The position numbers were made by a program, and so were the translations under genes. From Neoceratodus forsteri (Eukaryota > Chordata > Ceratodontiformes > Ceratodontidae): DNA of 64,000 nt. The stretch spans positions 1,182,017,001 to 1,182,081,000 of the forward strand of contig CM028132.1 of NCBI GenBank assembly GCA_016271365.2, given 5' to 3'. The notes beneath the pieces were generated by a model. It was not told where the DNA came from, did no database searches, and was given only the letters and a program-made list of their open reading frames with translations. Below, piece by piece: positions 23,461-33,500 of the stretch. Numbering within the stretch: the stretch's first letter is position 1; each line of letters opens with the position of its first letter.

Positions 23461-23760
23461 TCAAAGTACCTGAAATATGGGACGGCACTTGACTCCAGCA
23501 CAAGGAGTGCCTAAGTGGCCTAGGGCCAGTGCGAGAGAGCACAGGTTGCTCCGAGCATTGGAAAATCCGCGAGACAGATCCATCAGGTTCTTCTCCCAGA
23601 TCCAGTACCTAGGCCTGGCCAGAACACTAGATGGCAAGGGGCCACATCCCCTGTACATCCTTGTTTTCCTTATGGGCTCTATTAGATATAAAGGAACTAT
23701 CCAGCGCACCCCTCAACCCGTTGCTAGTTCTTTGTCCCATCTCAATCACAAACCCATTCT
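23461..23760 (-). pseudogene. Possible C-terminal remnant of L1-B ORF1
   Basis: In the expected position upstream of ORF2, two frames of the minus strand read IQYLGLGEKNLMDLSR and ARSNLCSLALALGHLG. This resembles the conserved C-terminal 'P..Y.G..I.++.DLS..T...R..F.P....L' pattern of L1 ORF1 RNA-binding proteins. The match is weak and frameshifted. The region 22870-23460 between it and ORF2 has no convincing frame. Confidence 0.4.
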
Positions 23761-23880
23761 CTTATATTACTAAAGATAAAGGATCTTTCAGTCCAAAATG
23801 TGGCAGGCATGCTTGTCTGCACCGGTTTACAAAAAGAGTTGGTGAGTGCGCGACTTAATGTTGTCAGACTGATTTTGTGG

Positions 23881-24276
23881 TTGGGGCACCGCCAGCCCTG
23901 TGTAGGACTTCGCCTGTGATTGTCCTAGGTACAGGGCCCAGAGGGCCCTGTGCATTTGTATCTATAGCTTCATGGAAGTGAAGGGCCCAGATGAGCTTGT
24001 TCATTGGTACAGGGTATTCACAGCTCATTACTCTAACCTCTAGGCAATACTGTCAGCCTTATTCTGGAGAATTTCCTAATAAAGTATTTTTAAGAGGCTT
24101 ACTGCTAGGCAGGCTAGAATACTAGCAACCTCGGATAGTTGTGTATCACGGATCTAAAATAAATAAGTGGATCTAGCAGTCCTTTATTCAACTGTACACA
24201 TAGTAACTTGAGTTTCTAATCAACATAATGAACCCCCAGTATAAGACAAAATTATTGCTGCGTATCATGATATGTG
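23881..24276. other. Unclassified sequence
   Basis: No coherent frame or repeat boundary was recognised. It begins directly after the palindromic repeat and precedes the exon-like frame on the minus strand. Confidence 0.3.
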
Positions 24277-24524
24277 CTACATTCTAGCAGTTTGAATCCT
24301 GCCATACCCACCGGGAATCTGGTCTGACCAAAACAGTTTTCTTAATGTGTACTTGGTGATAAATCTGTCGTTATATTGCTGTTGGCCTATCACTTCATCT
24401 ATGAAACTGCCAAGTTCACTTGGGGTGGGGTTGGGATTTCCTCCAATCACCTCTTTGGCTAGCCACCCATTCAATGACTTTATGCGATCACAGTACTGTT
24501 GTAAGAACAGCTGACCATACAATC
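24277..24524 (-). CDS. Candidate exon of an unidentified gene
   Basis: An 81-codon minus-strand frame begins just after an acceptor-like sequence (TTGTGCATTCACCATTAG) and ends with a stop. Its composition is protein-like: QQYCDRIKSLNGWLAKEV, then NPTPSELGSFIDEVIGQQQ, NDRFITKYTLRKLFWSD and PGGYGRIQTARM. It does not match any transposon protein I recognise and shows no low complexity. I cannot name the product. If real it would be a terminal exon, since no strong donor follows; a decayed element or chance frame is the alternative. Confidence 0.35.
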
Positions 24525-26520
24525 TAATGGTGAATGCACAAAATCAGACGGGGCGATCAGCCGTGGATGTGAACGTGTTGGTCGTCCTGACATTGGAATA
24601 TCATATTTGAATAAATACAGAGTGAATTATTGGTCGTGGTGGTGAGGGGTGGGTGTGGTGCTGTTGAGGAAACAATATACTTGCATCACAATTTTCATAA
24701 TGGGGGGGTGCAGGTTTTTTTAACATAGGTTGTATTACAACAACTGATGTTATTTGTAGTACCAGGAAATTATATTCAAATTCCAAAACTGAGCAAACAA
24801 AAAATGAACATATGAATTATCGAGTAATAAAATAAAGACAGGAGCTCTGTGAAACTACACCAACCTAAAAAAAAAGTCAGCTATCATTTTGGTGCTGTGA
24901 TATTGTGTGTACGATAACAATTAGCCAGTCTAGTCTCACAATGTTAAAAGTCTCTAAAGATCATTCTAATTGCAAGGAAGATGTGGCCATCACGCCAAAA
25001 ATGTAGTGCAGCACTGGGGTTACAGTTCATATGCGTGATATTTGTAAGCAATGGTTATCTCAGCACTGCATGAGAAGCCACACTCACTGTACAGCTGTTC
25101 CTAAGAAATGCTCATGCAAGGGAAAGGGAAACACCAGGTATATTTCAAACAGTTAAAAAAACTTAGTGTTTGTACCCTAACCTTCAGATGTGTGTTTTAC
25201 AATGCAACATGCAGAACTTCTTAGTTATTGGACCAGGTAATAAAAATTGTACTGTTGTGGGATTGCATACGGACAGACCATCTCAGTGACTCAACATATA
25301 AACCAAAAACAAAATGCAGACATGTTCATGTATTTAGATGGAAGTAATGGACGTTAATATTTTAACATGTACCTACAGGATAGTATAGACCCCAGATATT
25401 TAAAAGTAAGCTACATTAGAAATGCAGTATAACATAAAGCCTCTTGCATTACAGATGATTAGCAAATAAAACTAGATGGGGTCCGTTTACTTGAAAACTA
25501 GAAATAATAAGCTATGAAATGTCCCAGAGGGCAGGTTGTGTCAGTCGCCTGAAGAAAAGGTCTTCTGCCCTTGCTTGATTTGATTGTGTAATAGTAATAG
25601 TAAACTATTACAGTCAGATCAAGCAAGGCCAGGAGTGCTTCTGCTTCCACTCAGGAGAAGGCAGCCGGCCATGGAGGAGGGCAGGTTGTGCTGGTTGCCC
25701 TCATTCTCCTAAAGGTAGGGGGGAGAGGCTTCTGGGTTGGGGGTATTATATTGTATTTTAAATGCAAAGGATCGCTGCAAGAGAGCGGCTGGCTGTGGAG
25801 GAGGGTTGGTTGTGCTGGTCGGGGCTGTGCTGTTCTTTTTTTTTTTGTTGTTAATCTCCAGCCCCTTCGGCCAGGACCCGGAGTTAGGACAAACAAAACA
25901 GTGCAGAGAGGTATTGGAGAGAGAGAAAAAAACACAGTATTTTAAATATGATAAAGGGTCACCGCTAAGATCTGGCACTGTGCCCAGTTTCATTTATAGT
26001 GTGTCTAAAGAAGTAATAGAAAAAATAAGTAAAGAAATCAGAATATAGTAATAAATTCAGTACTAAATAAAAGCAGAAATGAAAGCTGCTAAGTAAAATC
26101 AGTCATGTTGACACTATAGGGTTGCTTTATATTCATTTGTGTTTACTTTTCCCCACTTTCATCGCCTGTTATGAAGTAATGACTATGAATGGAAAAACAA
26201 ATTCAGCAATGATCTTATTGTATTTATTTGCATTAGCTTGTGATCTACTATGCGGGCAGATACTAGAGAACAGAATAAGTATGTACGTAACAACATTGGA
26301 TGAGTATGTTGGAGCATTGATAGATCTGACATAACTGAAGTGAGTATGCTGAGTGAATGCGATGTGGAGGGTAATCAAAGAACACTTTTATTCAGCGTGT
26401 CAAGTACAGATGTGGGTAATTACACTGATGCATTAGTAAGAATTGCTGATTTTATATATTGTTTCCAAATCAAATAAATGGGGACATGCGTAACCTTGTG
26501 TTAATTTTGAAGAAGTCGAG
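24525..26520. other. Unclassified sequence with small internal repeats
   Basis: Mostly AT-rich with no supported gene. A block GAGGAGGG(C/T)(A/T)GGTTGTGCTGGT appears at about 25675 and 25800, and a shorter form (AGAGGGCAGGTTGTGTCAGT) at about 25527, suggesting an imperfect local duplication. CTTGCTTGATTTGATTGTG (25573) and the nearby CAGATCAAGCAAGG (25616) are partly inverted. None gives a named element. Confidence 0.3.
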
Positions 26521-26529
26521 TCTAAATAT

Positions 26530-27330
26530 ATCTGGAGTAAATGGGAGCAGCAAGAAGGAGCTGGTAGGAGCTGCCAGCATCTCTAGGCCACGGAGAGGAT
26601 CGCAGGCAGGAACTAGGCAAAAGGAGAGAAGTGGGTTGGGAGAGCGGGAAGACAGAGGAAGGAAATAGGAAAAGGGAAAGAGAAAGAGAGGATGCAGTGC
26701 TTGAGTGGGACCAGGGCATGGGGACTGAATGGGGGCGACAAGAGACAGGAAGGTAGTTCAGTTACCTGCACCACGGGGAAGGAGAACTGCGACGCAGCAA
26801 AACCAGAGGAAGGAGGGAGGGCAGGATATTTCTGAGTGGGGATTTTATCTTGAAGGGGATCTAGTGGGGGGACAGAGGAAGTGCAGTGTGGGTGGAGTGC
26901 ATACCGGAGACGATGCTGGAGGTAATCCACCACATCCCGTCATGGGGAAGGGACCAAGATAAGAACGTACACCTGGTGTTCTACCTGGGTATAGATGACC
27001 TGGGCGGCAACAGCCTCATGGAGGTACAGGTGAGATTTAAGGTTCTGGCTAGATTCTGTGGGGGGGCTGGGCTTTAAGTCTCTAGCCTTCTCAGAGGTAC
27101 TGCTGGTACCAAGGGCCAGCAAGGAGAGGAAGCACAGGGTAAAAGAATTCAATGACTGGCTGGCGAGATGGAGCAGACAGATGGGGTACGCAGTGATAGG
27201 GGGATGGGGGCAGCTTGGGAGGATGAAAGCCTCTATTCCCCGGACAGGCTGCACCTCAGCAAGGATGGGTCAGCCGTGCTGAGGTGCAGACTGGGGGAGT
27301 TCTTTGAGAAGGAGTATAATTTAAACTGAG
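26530..27330 (+). pseudogene. CR1-3: ORF1 with SGNH esterase-like domain
   Basis: A purine-rich 5' part leads to frames reading HLVFYLGIDDLGGN (G-x-D-D in place of the family's GTND), VLARF, FSEVLLVPRA, FNDWLARWSRQMGYAVIGGW and RLHLSKDGSAVLRCRLGEFF. The order GTND-like block, FSEVL.., FN.WL and D-x-x-H matches the esterase ORF1 of CR1 elements, which has an SGNH hydrolase fold. The catalytic GDS block is not clear in this copy. CR1-3 is a different, more decayed subfamily from CR1-4 and CR1-5. Confidence 0.7.
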
Positions 27331-27485
27331 TGGGGGGGTTGGGTGTCGAGCTATGCCATTCCATGGCTGAGTTGGGGGACCCTAGGTCCCCCCCAGGAAA
27401 AAATTGAAGACATAGGCTCTGGCAAGCCAGTGGGGGAAACTGTGGAATGGGGGCAATGGCGGTAAGGCCTGGTAGTCAATGCTAG

Positions 27486-27780
27486 GAGCCTAGCAAACAA
27501 GATGGAGGAGTTAATAGCCACCATTGCACATGATAGGTTGGACATAATAGGGGGATACGTGCTGGGCAGCTGTGTGATAGCTGAAATATCAGCATGAGTG
27601 GCAAGTGAGCTCAGGGTTATCACGAGTAGCGGAGCCACGAGTGATTTAACCCTGAGTTCAGTTGCCATGAGTGCTGATATTTAAGCTATCACATAGCTGC
27701 CCAGCACATATCCCCTGATTATGTCAAACCTATCAAGTGCAATGGTAGCTATTAACTCCTCCATCTTGTTTGCTAGGCTC
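27486..27780. repeat. Long imperfect palindrome inside CR1-3
   Basis: Arms of about 138 bp (27486-27623 and 27641-27780) are reverse complements at roughly 90 percent by eye, around a 17-bp spacer. The outer parts of both arms encode, in opposite senses, the CR1 ORF2 start (NARSLANKMEELIATIAHDR). The inner parts (from the ATACGTGCTGGGCAGCTGTG block) are not CR1. To the right CR1 resumes far downstream in RT. Confidence 0.8.
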
Positions 27781-27970
27781 TTTGTGGATGACATGAAAAT
27801 CTGCCAGGGTAGACACTGAGGGTGGGATGGAGGACATGAGGCAGGACCTAAGGGCGCTAGAAGAGTGGGCAGAGACCTGACAACTAAAATTCAACATCAA
27901 GAAGTGTGCGGTTATGCACGTGGGACACAGAAACCCAAGGACAGGGTACAAAATGGGAAGGGAGGAAAGA
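27780..27970 (+). pseudogene. CR1-3: RT core fragment after the palindrome
   Basis: CR1 reading resumes with FVDDMKICQG (the FADD block with alanine replaced by valine), then frameshifts through a segment like KKCAVMHVGHRNPRTGYKMG, the region that follows the RT active site in CR1. Motifs between the endonuclease start and FADD are deleted. Confidence 0.7.
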
Positions 27971-27984
27971 AACAATTACTCACC

Positions 27985-28540
27985 TTGGTAATGTTGTTTC
28001 TTCTAATGGAGTCTTGCTATATTATAGACCTCCTTGGCCAATTGCATAACAGTATCCCATCTAGATTTCTGATACCTAGCTACATAAGCCATATAATTTG
28101 CTTGCCTGAGTCCCAGAGAGGCTGTATACTGTTTTTTTGCCATGGCATCAATCTTCCTGGAATCCTTGTCAGGAGGATGTGAAGCCAAGGGAATATTAGC
28201 CACACAGACAAAACCTTCATTTACTTACGGTTACCACAGATAGAGCTTGAACCGAACGGTTTTTCGGTTAAAATAAAACTATTCTTGGTTAAATCCAACC
28301 GAGAAAACACTTTTTAAACCGAGAAATGAACCGAGCAGAAGGAGAAATCTCCGGAGCGACTGTTCACTGAGGCGGAGTAAAGAATCTGACAGTTCAAGTT
28401 TGAAATGACACAGATAGAGCTGCTCTCGTGCCAAAATTCTATTTTGGAATGGTTTTAACCATTTCACTCCGGGGCAGTTCTAGAGCTGGATCAAACTGCT
28501 AATGTCTATAATATAGCAAGACTTCATGTTGTTTGAATCA
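27985..28540 (-). pseudogene. DIRS gag-like insertion in CR1-3
   Basis: The minus-strand frame 28003-28203 reads ASHPPDKDSRKIDAMAKKQY, then LGLRQANYMAYVARYQKSRW. This resembles the Gag-like protein of DIRS elements (a 'P..DSRKLDALGRKVY...A' pattern). The insertion carries 24-bp inverted repeats, ATG(G/A)AGTCTTGCTATATTATAGAC, at 28006-28029 and 28504-28527. The rest (28200-28480) has no clear frame. CR1-3 continues at about 28545. Confidence 0.5.
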
Positions 28541-28544
28541 GGGC

Positions 28545-29252
28545 AACAGAGCAGGAGAAGGATTTGAGTATAGTAGTCTCCAGCAACCTTAAGGTGGGGA
28601 AACAGTGTACTAGGGCAGTGGGTAAGGCCTACGGGATCCTGGCTAGTATGGGCAGAGGAATCACCAGCAGGAGGAGAGAAGTCCTAGTGCCCCTGTACCA
28701 AGCTATGGTGAGACCGCACCTCGAGAACGGAGTCCAGTTCTGGAGGCCTCACTTGCGCAAAGACATAGACCTGATTGAAGAGGGAAGAGCAACCAAGATG
28801 GTGTTAGGGATGAAGGGCAACCATATGAACAGAGATGCTGCGAGTTGGGGGGCTATACACTCCGAAGACCAGAAGGGAGAAAAGGGGACATGATAGAGAC
28901 CTTCTAATATGCCAAGAGGATAAACAAAGGGGGCCCAGGGTGCTTATTTCAAATGAAGAAGGACACCGCTACTAGAGGGCATGGCCTGAGACTGCAGGGT
29001 GGACACTACAGAGGGAACTTGAGGGCACCATTCTTTATGGAGAGGGTGGTGGATGCCTGGAACAGGCTTCCGGAGGAGGCTGTGGGGGTGGAGACAGTGT
29101 TTGGATCCAACAGGGCTTGAGACAAGCATAAAGGGCAATAGGGGGGTGGGGTGGGTTCTCAAGTAGGGAGGCAGTAGTCTAGGGGGGGGGTTAAGGACAG
29201 ACTGGATGTACCATGGGGTCTTTTTCTGCCATCAAGTTCTGTGATTCTATGA
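28545..29252 (+). pseudogene. CR1-3: C-terminal domain and 3' tail
   Basis: A frame from 28564 reads SIVVSSNLKVGKQCTRAVG, then [40 protein letters not shown] and RATKMVLGMKG: the CR1 post-RT region. It decays into DMIETF-like and MERVVDAWNRLPEEAVGV-like readings, and the 3' UTR ends in CTGCCATCAAGTTCTGTGATTCTATG. The divergence of this tail from the TTTCTATG type supports an older subfamily. Confidence 0.85.
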
Positions 29253-30005
29253 ATGAGAAAGCCAAACAAATAGTTTACATCTGCATGAAAAGGACTGAAC
29301 CTGCATGTACACGGACCTGTAGGGAGATCTGCAAGGTCACTGTTTTAATTGAATGACAGGGAGCAACAGAGATTAACATTTTTCTGATTAAGGTAATAAG
29401 ACGCTGGTGTTCCTATAGATAGTAAAATATGGGAGGGGGCACCCCAAGTCTACATGGAGGGAAATTAAAGGTTGGACTCTGCTCCAGATACAAAGTGGCG
29501 AAGGGATGGGGCAGTTTTGTAAAGGGAAATCTCTAGATACATAACAACACACCAAATAGTGTACAAAAGCAGCATTCAATAGGGAAACCTTCCCCCAGTC
29601 CTCCATCTGGGGGGATGTTCCTTCCTCATAAAATGCTGTGCCCTGTCCCTCACTCTAAAACACTTTTTTTTTTCTTTTCATATTCACTTTTGCTCAAAGG
29701 TCATCATTGCAAAATTCAGCACTTTTTTTTCAAACAAACTTCATGAAAAGTGTTACAATTTCAAGAAAATAATTTATACAAAGCAGGGCTCAATCTGAAG
29801 AAAATGCAGGGGGTACTCTTAGCTCGGCAGACCAACCATCCTAATTTTCATGTCAATGTTCTTTTTTCTTGATTTCTACTTTTAGAAGCGATAAGCACCA
29901 CCACCCTTCCAATCAAGTAAGGCACTGCCATAGGCAGGTTCCATTACTGGATCCGTATAGTGACATTTGGAAGCTAAAGTTTGTGCAAGTTTTTCTTTGC
30001 GATCC

Positions 30006-30007
30006 TG

Positions 30008-30041
<34 letters not shown>

Positions 30042-30052
30042 GCACACACACT
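30006..30052. repeat. CT/CA microsatellite
   Basis: A run of CT dinucleotides changes directly into CA dinucleotides, with one CGCA interruption. Confidence 0.95.
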
Positions 30053-30358
30053 ACTGTACCTAGTCCCCCCCCTTCCTTTTTTGTCGAACAGTATAAATGA
30101 AATTGGAGGGCTGACTGCATACCATATATGTATTATCCAAGTGAGAAAGCCAAACAAATAATTTACACTTTCTTCAACTGAACCTGTGTGTTTGCGGATG
30201 TATAGGGAGATCTGCAAGGTTACTCTTTTAATTGAATGACAGGGAGCGAAACAGATTAACGTTTTTCTGACTAAGTTAATAAAATGCCTGGTGTTCCGGT
30301 AGACAGTAAAATAAGGGAGGGGCATGCAAGTCTACGCAGAGGGACATTAAAGATTGGA

Positions 30359-30440
30359 CTCGGCACTGAGGGTTGAGGCCCTGGATGCCACACCTCGCAC
30401 CATGCTGGCAACCTGGGTTTGGGAATGGACTCGGAATGCA
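30359..30440 (+). mobile_element. Fragment of the tRNA-derived SINE head
   Basis: GGCACTGAGGGTTGAGGCCC (A-box region), CCACACCTCGCACCATGCTGG and ACCTGGGTTTGGGAATGG (B-box region) align with the head of the SINE at 5026. GGACTCGG at both ends may be a short target duplication. Only the tRNA-like head is present. Confidence 0.6.
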
Positions 30441-30470
30441 GTTTTATAAAGGGAAATCACAGAATACAAA

Positions 30471-31680
30471 AAATGTGAAAGTGTTGTTTCGTCTCTGAAG
30501 CTGCGCCTCAGCCCACGTGCCAGTCGCCTCAACCCAACCTCGCAGTCCAGGAGGCATTACCGTGTGTCTCAGCCCTCCACTGCCCCAGCCATCAACCACT
30601 CCAGCTGCCACAATTGACTTAATAAAATAAAAAACAACAGTATGGGAGAGGGACTAAAATAACACTAAGGGGACAGCGACCAGAGGGTGGGAGGGGTGCC
30701 ACAAGACCACCAGGGACAATGATTGGTGGGTAAGGGGTGCTACTAGACACCAGGAACAACGATTGGCGGTTGGGGGGGTGCCACTAGACACCAAAGAAAA
30801 GGGCGGCTCACAACTAACACTGCAGCCGGCAGCAGGATTTCAGCTACGGCTGCAGAAGTTAAGAAATTCCTGGTGTTCTCACACAGAGAGCGCTGAGGAA
30901 GCACTCCTCTTGCCAAGTTGGGCACTTGGGATTTTGGGTGCTCAGAAAAGGCAATACTGGGCACAATTATCAAAAACATCAGAATCTAGTTGAACGGGTA
31001 CTGTTTAGCTAGGTTCTAATGTTTGTTTTTAAAAATCTCAGCAATTTTATGTATTTTCCAAATTTTGTAGGTGGTGGAAGAAAAAAACAAGATGGTGGCT
31101 CATGAAAAGGGACTTTTTCCTCACAAAAAAGGATTTTAATCTCATGAAAAAGGAACAGGTCTCACGAGACTGAATCCTTTTTCTCGAGATCAAACGCTTT
31201 GTCGAACTTTACACATCTATTCTGAAAATTGAACTTCCCATAGGATATAATGGGAACTTAAAAACTGAATAACTTTGCAACAGTTTAATATTTTTGCACC
31301 AACCTAACAGTAGCAGTTCTGTTACCTAAGTTCTTTCTACCATAAAAATCAAAATAATATTCCACACTGTCTGGGCGTAAGGTGATGAGGAAAATACTGC
31401 AAAAAATGGTGACTTTTGACTTTTTTTCACTATCTGGATCTCAGAATCCACAAGTCCGACTGGAACGAAACTTGACACATCAAGAGATATACCCCGTAGG
31501 ACAGTGCATGCAGAATTTTGTGTAAATCCATTGATCAGTTGCAAAGTTATTAAAGTGCAAAATTTGAGGTTTAACAATAAACATGCCACTCAACCCTAAC
31601 TGTAGGGGCACATTCGGGCCATATATGTATTATAATTTGTGTATGTCTACAAATGTAGAGTAAATGATGGATAAGTGTAG
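30471..31680. other. Unclassified sequence
   Basis: No supported gene. An imperfect pair GG.GACAGCGACCAGAGGGTGGGAGGGGTGCCAC and CAACGATTGGCGGTTGGGGGGGTGCCAC near 30670-30790 suggests local duplication of a segment like GGTGC(C/T)AC.AGAC(C)ACCAGG. The stretch 31090-31600 resembles an AT-rich dispersed repeat (CCCATAGGATATAATGGGAAC) but I cannot name it. Confidence 0.3.
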
Positions 31681-31682
31681 TA

Positions 31683-31786
31683 GCTGAAATAAACCCCTGG
31701 GGAGGCTTACCAGATCATAAAGCCATGATCCCGAAGGGTGAGTGGCTTTATGATCTGGTTAGCCTCTCGAGGGGTTTATTTTCGAG
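31683..31786. repeat. 104-bp hairpin element
   Basis: Arms 31683-31725 and 31743-31786 are inverted repeats of about 43 bp with few mismatches (GATCATAAAGCCA against TGGCTTTATGATC), around a 17-bp spacer. It looks like a small fold-back MITE. The palindrome at 27486-27780 also has a 17-bp spacer and a TAGCTGAAAT motif at a comparable position. Confidence 0.75.
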
Positions 31787-32640
31787 TATAGTGGACTAAC
31801 CCATCCTTTTTTTATAAACTCTGTTTATGCTGTTTGTTCATGGAAGAATGTACCTCTTATGAGCCCAGCATGGTGACTTACCCTTACCCTCATGATGTGG
31901 CTGCCCAGGGCTAGGTGAGAGACTGAGAGCAACCTATTCATCCCCGATGAGCACACCAGGCATCTGTTGGGCTGCAATAGCTGCAGGAGTCCTGGGCAAC
32001 ATGTAGCTTTGGTTCCAGAGAATTTTTTTCTTCAAGTGGTGCCAACCCTTGGTAGAACGGATGTGCAGTGGCGTCGGCGCTTGTCAGGCATGTTCCCGCC
32101 ACTGATGATGGATGTCTGTCTTATTGACCAATCCCTGTTGCTGCTGAGCTGGTCTCAGGCACACCTAACCCCAGCCAACATTAGGGGCAGGAAATTGCCA
32201 GGAACCAGATCCCTCCCTCCTTCCCTGGAGGAGGAGGAGAGTAGTCCCTTGAGTGCTCATGTTCCTCCCCCTGGCTAGTGCTCTGACATCCCAGAGATTG
32301 CTCCTGAACTCTGGTCACTGGCTTCACAAATGGTAACGCTGTCACTGTGTCATTGGGCTAGACTTGCCCATCTTTTATTTTATAGCATATATTTGGATGG
32401 CTACTGTTTGTTTTGATTGCAGTTGTGTATACATGGAAAGGGTAAACAGGAAAATAACGACTAACAACTTCTGTGGGGATGGGACCTTTTGCAGGAATGC
32501 AGGAAGCATGAAATTAATGCTGTAAGCCGTACAGAAAAGGAAGTAAACATAGTCCATAGGCAGTGAACCTGAGTGAAGTAATGGTTTACCCAGGCCATAA
32601 AACGCTTGTGATAGACAGGTTATCTGTTTCAAATACAGTT
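31787..32640. other. Unclassified sequence
   Basis: No convincing frame. The 31967-32278 reading is proline- and serine-rich and lacks homology signals. No repeat boundary was recognised. Confidence 0.3.
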
Positions 32641-32649
32641 TTAAAAAAA

Positions 32650-33335
32650 GACACTTCTGGTGACGTCACCATCAGTGATGGCTGCCTAACTCGATCATGC
32701 TGCAGATTGGGCCACATAATTTGAGCCAAAACTCAGGTTTTGTTGACTTTAAAAACATTTACCTTTGTGATACAGTACCCCAGCTTACGGCAGCTGTGGA
32801 AGGCTCAAATTAACACAAATAGGCTCAGGTTTCTCCAACTTCACTGGCTCTGACACAGCGTGGCTCCTCTAGCCCCACAGGTAGCATGGTATCAATTTCC
32901 GCCTTTACGAAGAGGTCTCCCTCACAGGTTACCAACAAATGTCTGCTGGCTGAACTCCATGCATTTTGAACAGAAGTAAAAAAAATACTTTGACCACAGT
33001 CATCTCAGAGGTTGATTCGTTGAAGCCAGATGCCAAAGATTTGCAAGCTGTGACCACGCAATTGTCTGAGCACTCGGACCATATGTGTTAACTGCTCCTA
33101 TGTATACACCATAGACAAGTGCAAATGGAGGCAAAATGACAGAACCTGAAGGGCCATCTGTGGAGGAAAAACCTCCAGGTTTATGGCATCCCTGAGGGCA
33201 TTGAGGGCCCGAACATGACTGTTTATTTTGTAGAGCTGCCTGAGGTCTTAGACCTGAAGATGGAACAGATTCACTTGTCTTTGGGGCCTCAGCCAGGTCC
33301 GGAAGTGTGGTCTCCTCCATTTTTATTAAATTTTT
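32650..33335 (+). pseudogene. L1-C: 5' region and ORF1 remnant of an L1-like element
   Basis: The segment 33130-33290 reads LWRKNLQVYGIPEGIEGPNM and LPEVLDLKMEQIHL, the conserved core of L1 ORF1 proteins ('R.NNLRI.GlPEg.E' followed by a helical 'LLglk' segment). Upstream, 32985-33090 reads VISEVDSLKPDAKDLQAVT, which suits the coiled-coil preceding it. ORF1 is an RNA-binding chaperone of the LINE RNP. No ORF2 follows, so the copy was cut after ORF1. A palindromic TGACGTCA lies at 32661-32668 in the presumed 5' UTR. Confidence 0.6.
32661..32668. promoter_or_regulatory. CRE-like site in the L1-C 5' region
   Basis: TGACGTCA is the consensus cAMP-response element (CREB/ATF). It lies about 480 bp upstream of the ORF1 core. 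A functional role is inference only. Confidence 0.3.
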
Positions 33336-33500
33336 GAAATATCAAAGTAAGGAACAGGTTATTTGTACAACATGGTGGAAAAAAAACCTATCTGCAGTTA
33401 GGGTAAACAGATTAGTCTCAACCATGACTATGTATCCGCAATACAGCAAAAACGGAGATCATAATTAAGCACTGCATCAGGCAGACCATAAATGTCAAAT

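Larger units (their letters stand above)
18710..23789 (-). mobile_element. L1-B: L1/Tx1-like LINE with 15-bp TSD
   Basis: The element (18725-23774, about 5.05 kb) is flanked by GATAAAGGATCTTTC at 18710-18724 and 23775-23789. On the minus strand it runs from a possible ORF1 end (near 23700) through ORF2 to an A-rich 3' end at 18725 (reads ...AATAATAAAAAGAAGATTTCAAAAA). A 3' UTR of about 560 bp (18725-19285) follows ORF2. The size is close to full length for an L1-like element, though the 5' end may be truncated. Confidence 0.8.
18552..23880. repeat. Palindromic repeat split by L1-B
   Basis: The left half (18552-18724) is, read in reverse, closely similar to the right half (23775-23880): both contain CACTCACCA.CTCTTTTTGTAAA, CCGGTGC..ACAAGC.TGCCTG and a GATAAAG.ATCTTTC block. 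The left half has about 45 extra bases. Joined without L1-B they would form a large hairpin centred on TTTATCAAAGGCCTTTGATAAA. L1-B inserted at this centre and duplicated GATAAAGGATCTTTC. Confidence 0.65.
29254..30470. repeat. Two diverged direct copies of a ~300-bp repeat
   Basis: 29254-29545 and 30137-30470 align, sharing GAGAAAGCCAAACAAATA, GGGAGATCTGCAAGGT, TTTTAATTGAATGACAGGGAGC and GTCTAC..(A/G)GAGGGA.ATTAAAG. The second copy holds a SINE head fragment (30359-30440). About 590 bp of AT-rich sequence and a CA/CT microsatellite lie between them. They could be LTRs of a small element or two independent copies. Confidence 0.6.

Noticed and set aside
25651..26048. Overlapping open frames on both strands
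   Set aside because: They overlap in opposite senses, contain repeats and poly-T runs, and show no domain.
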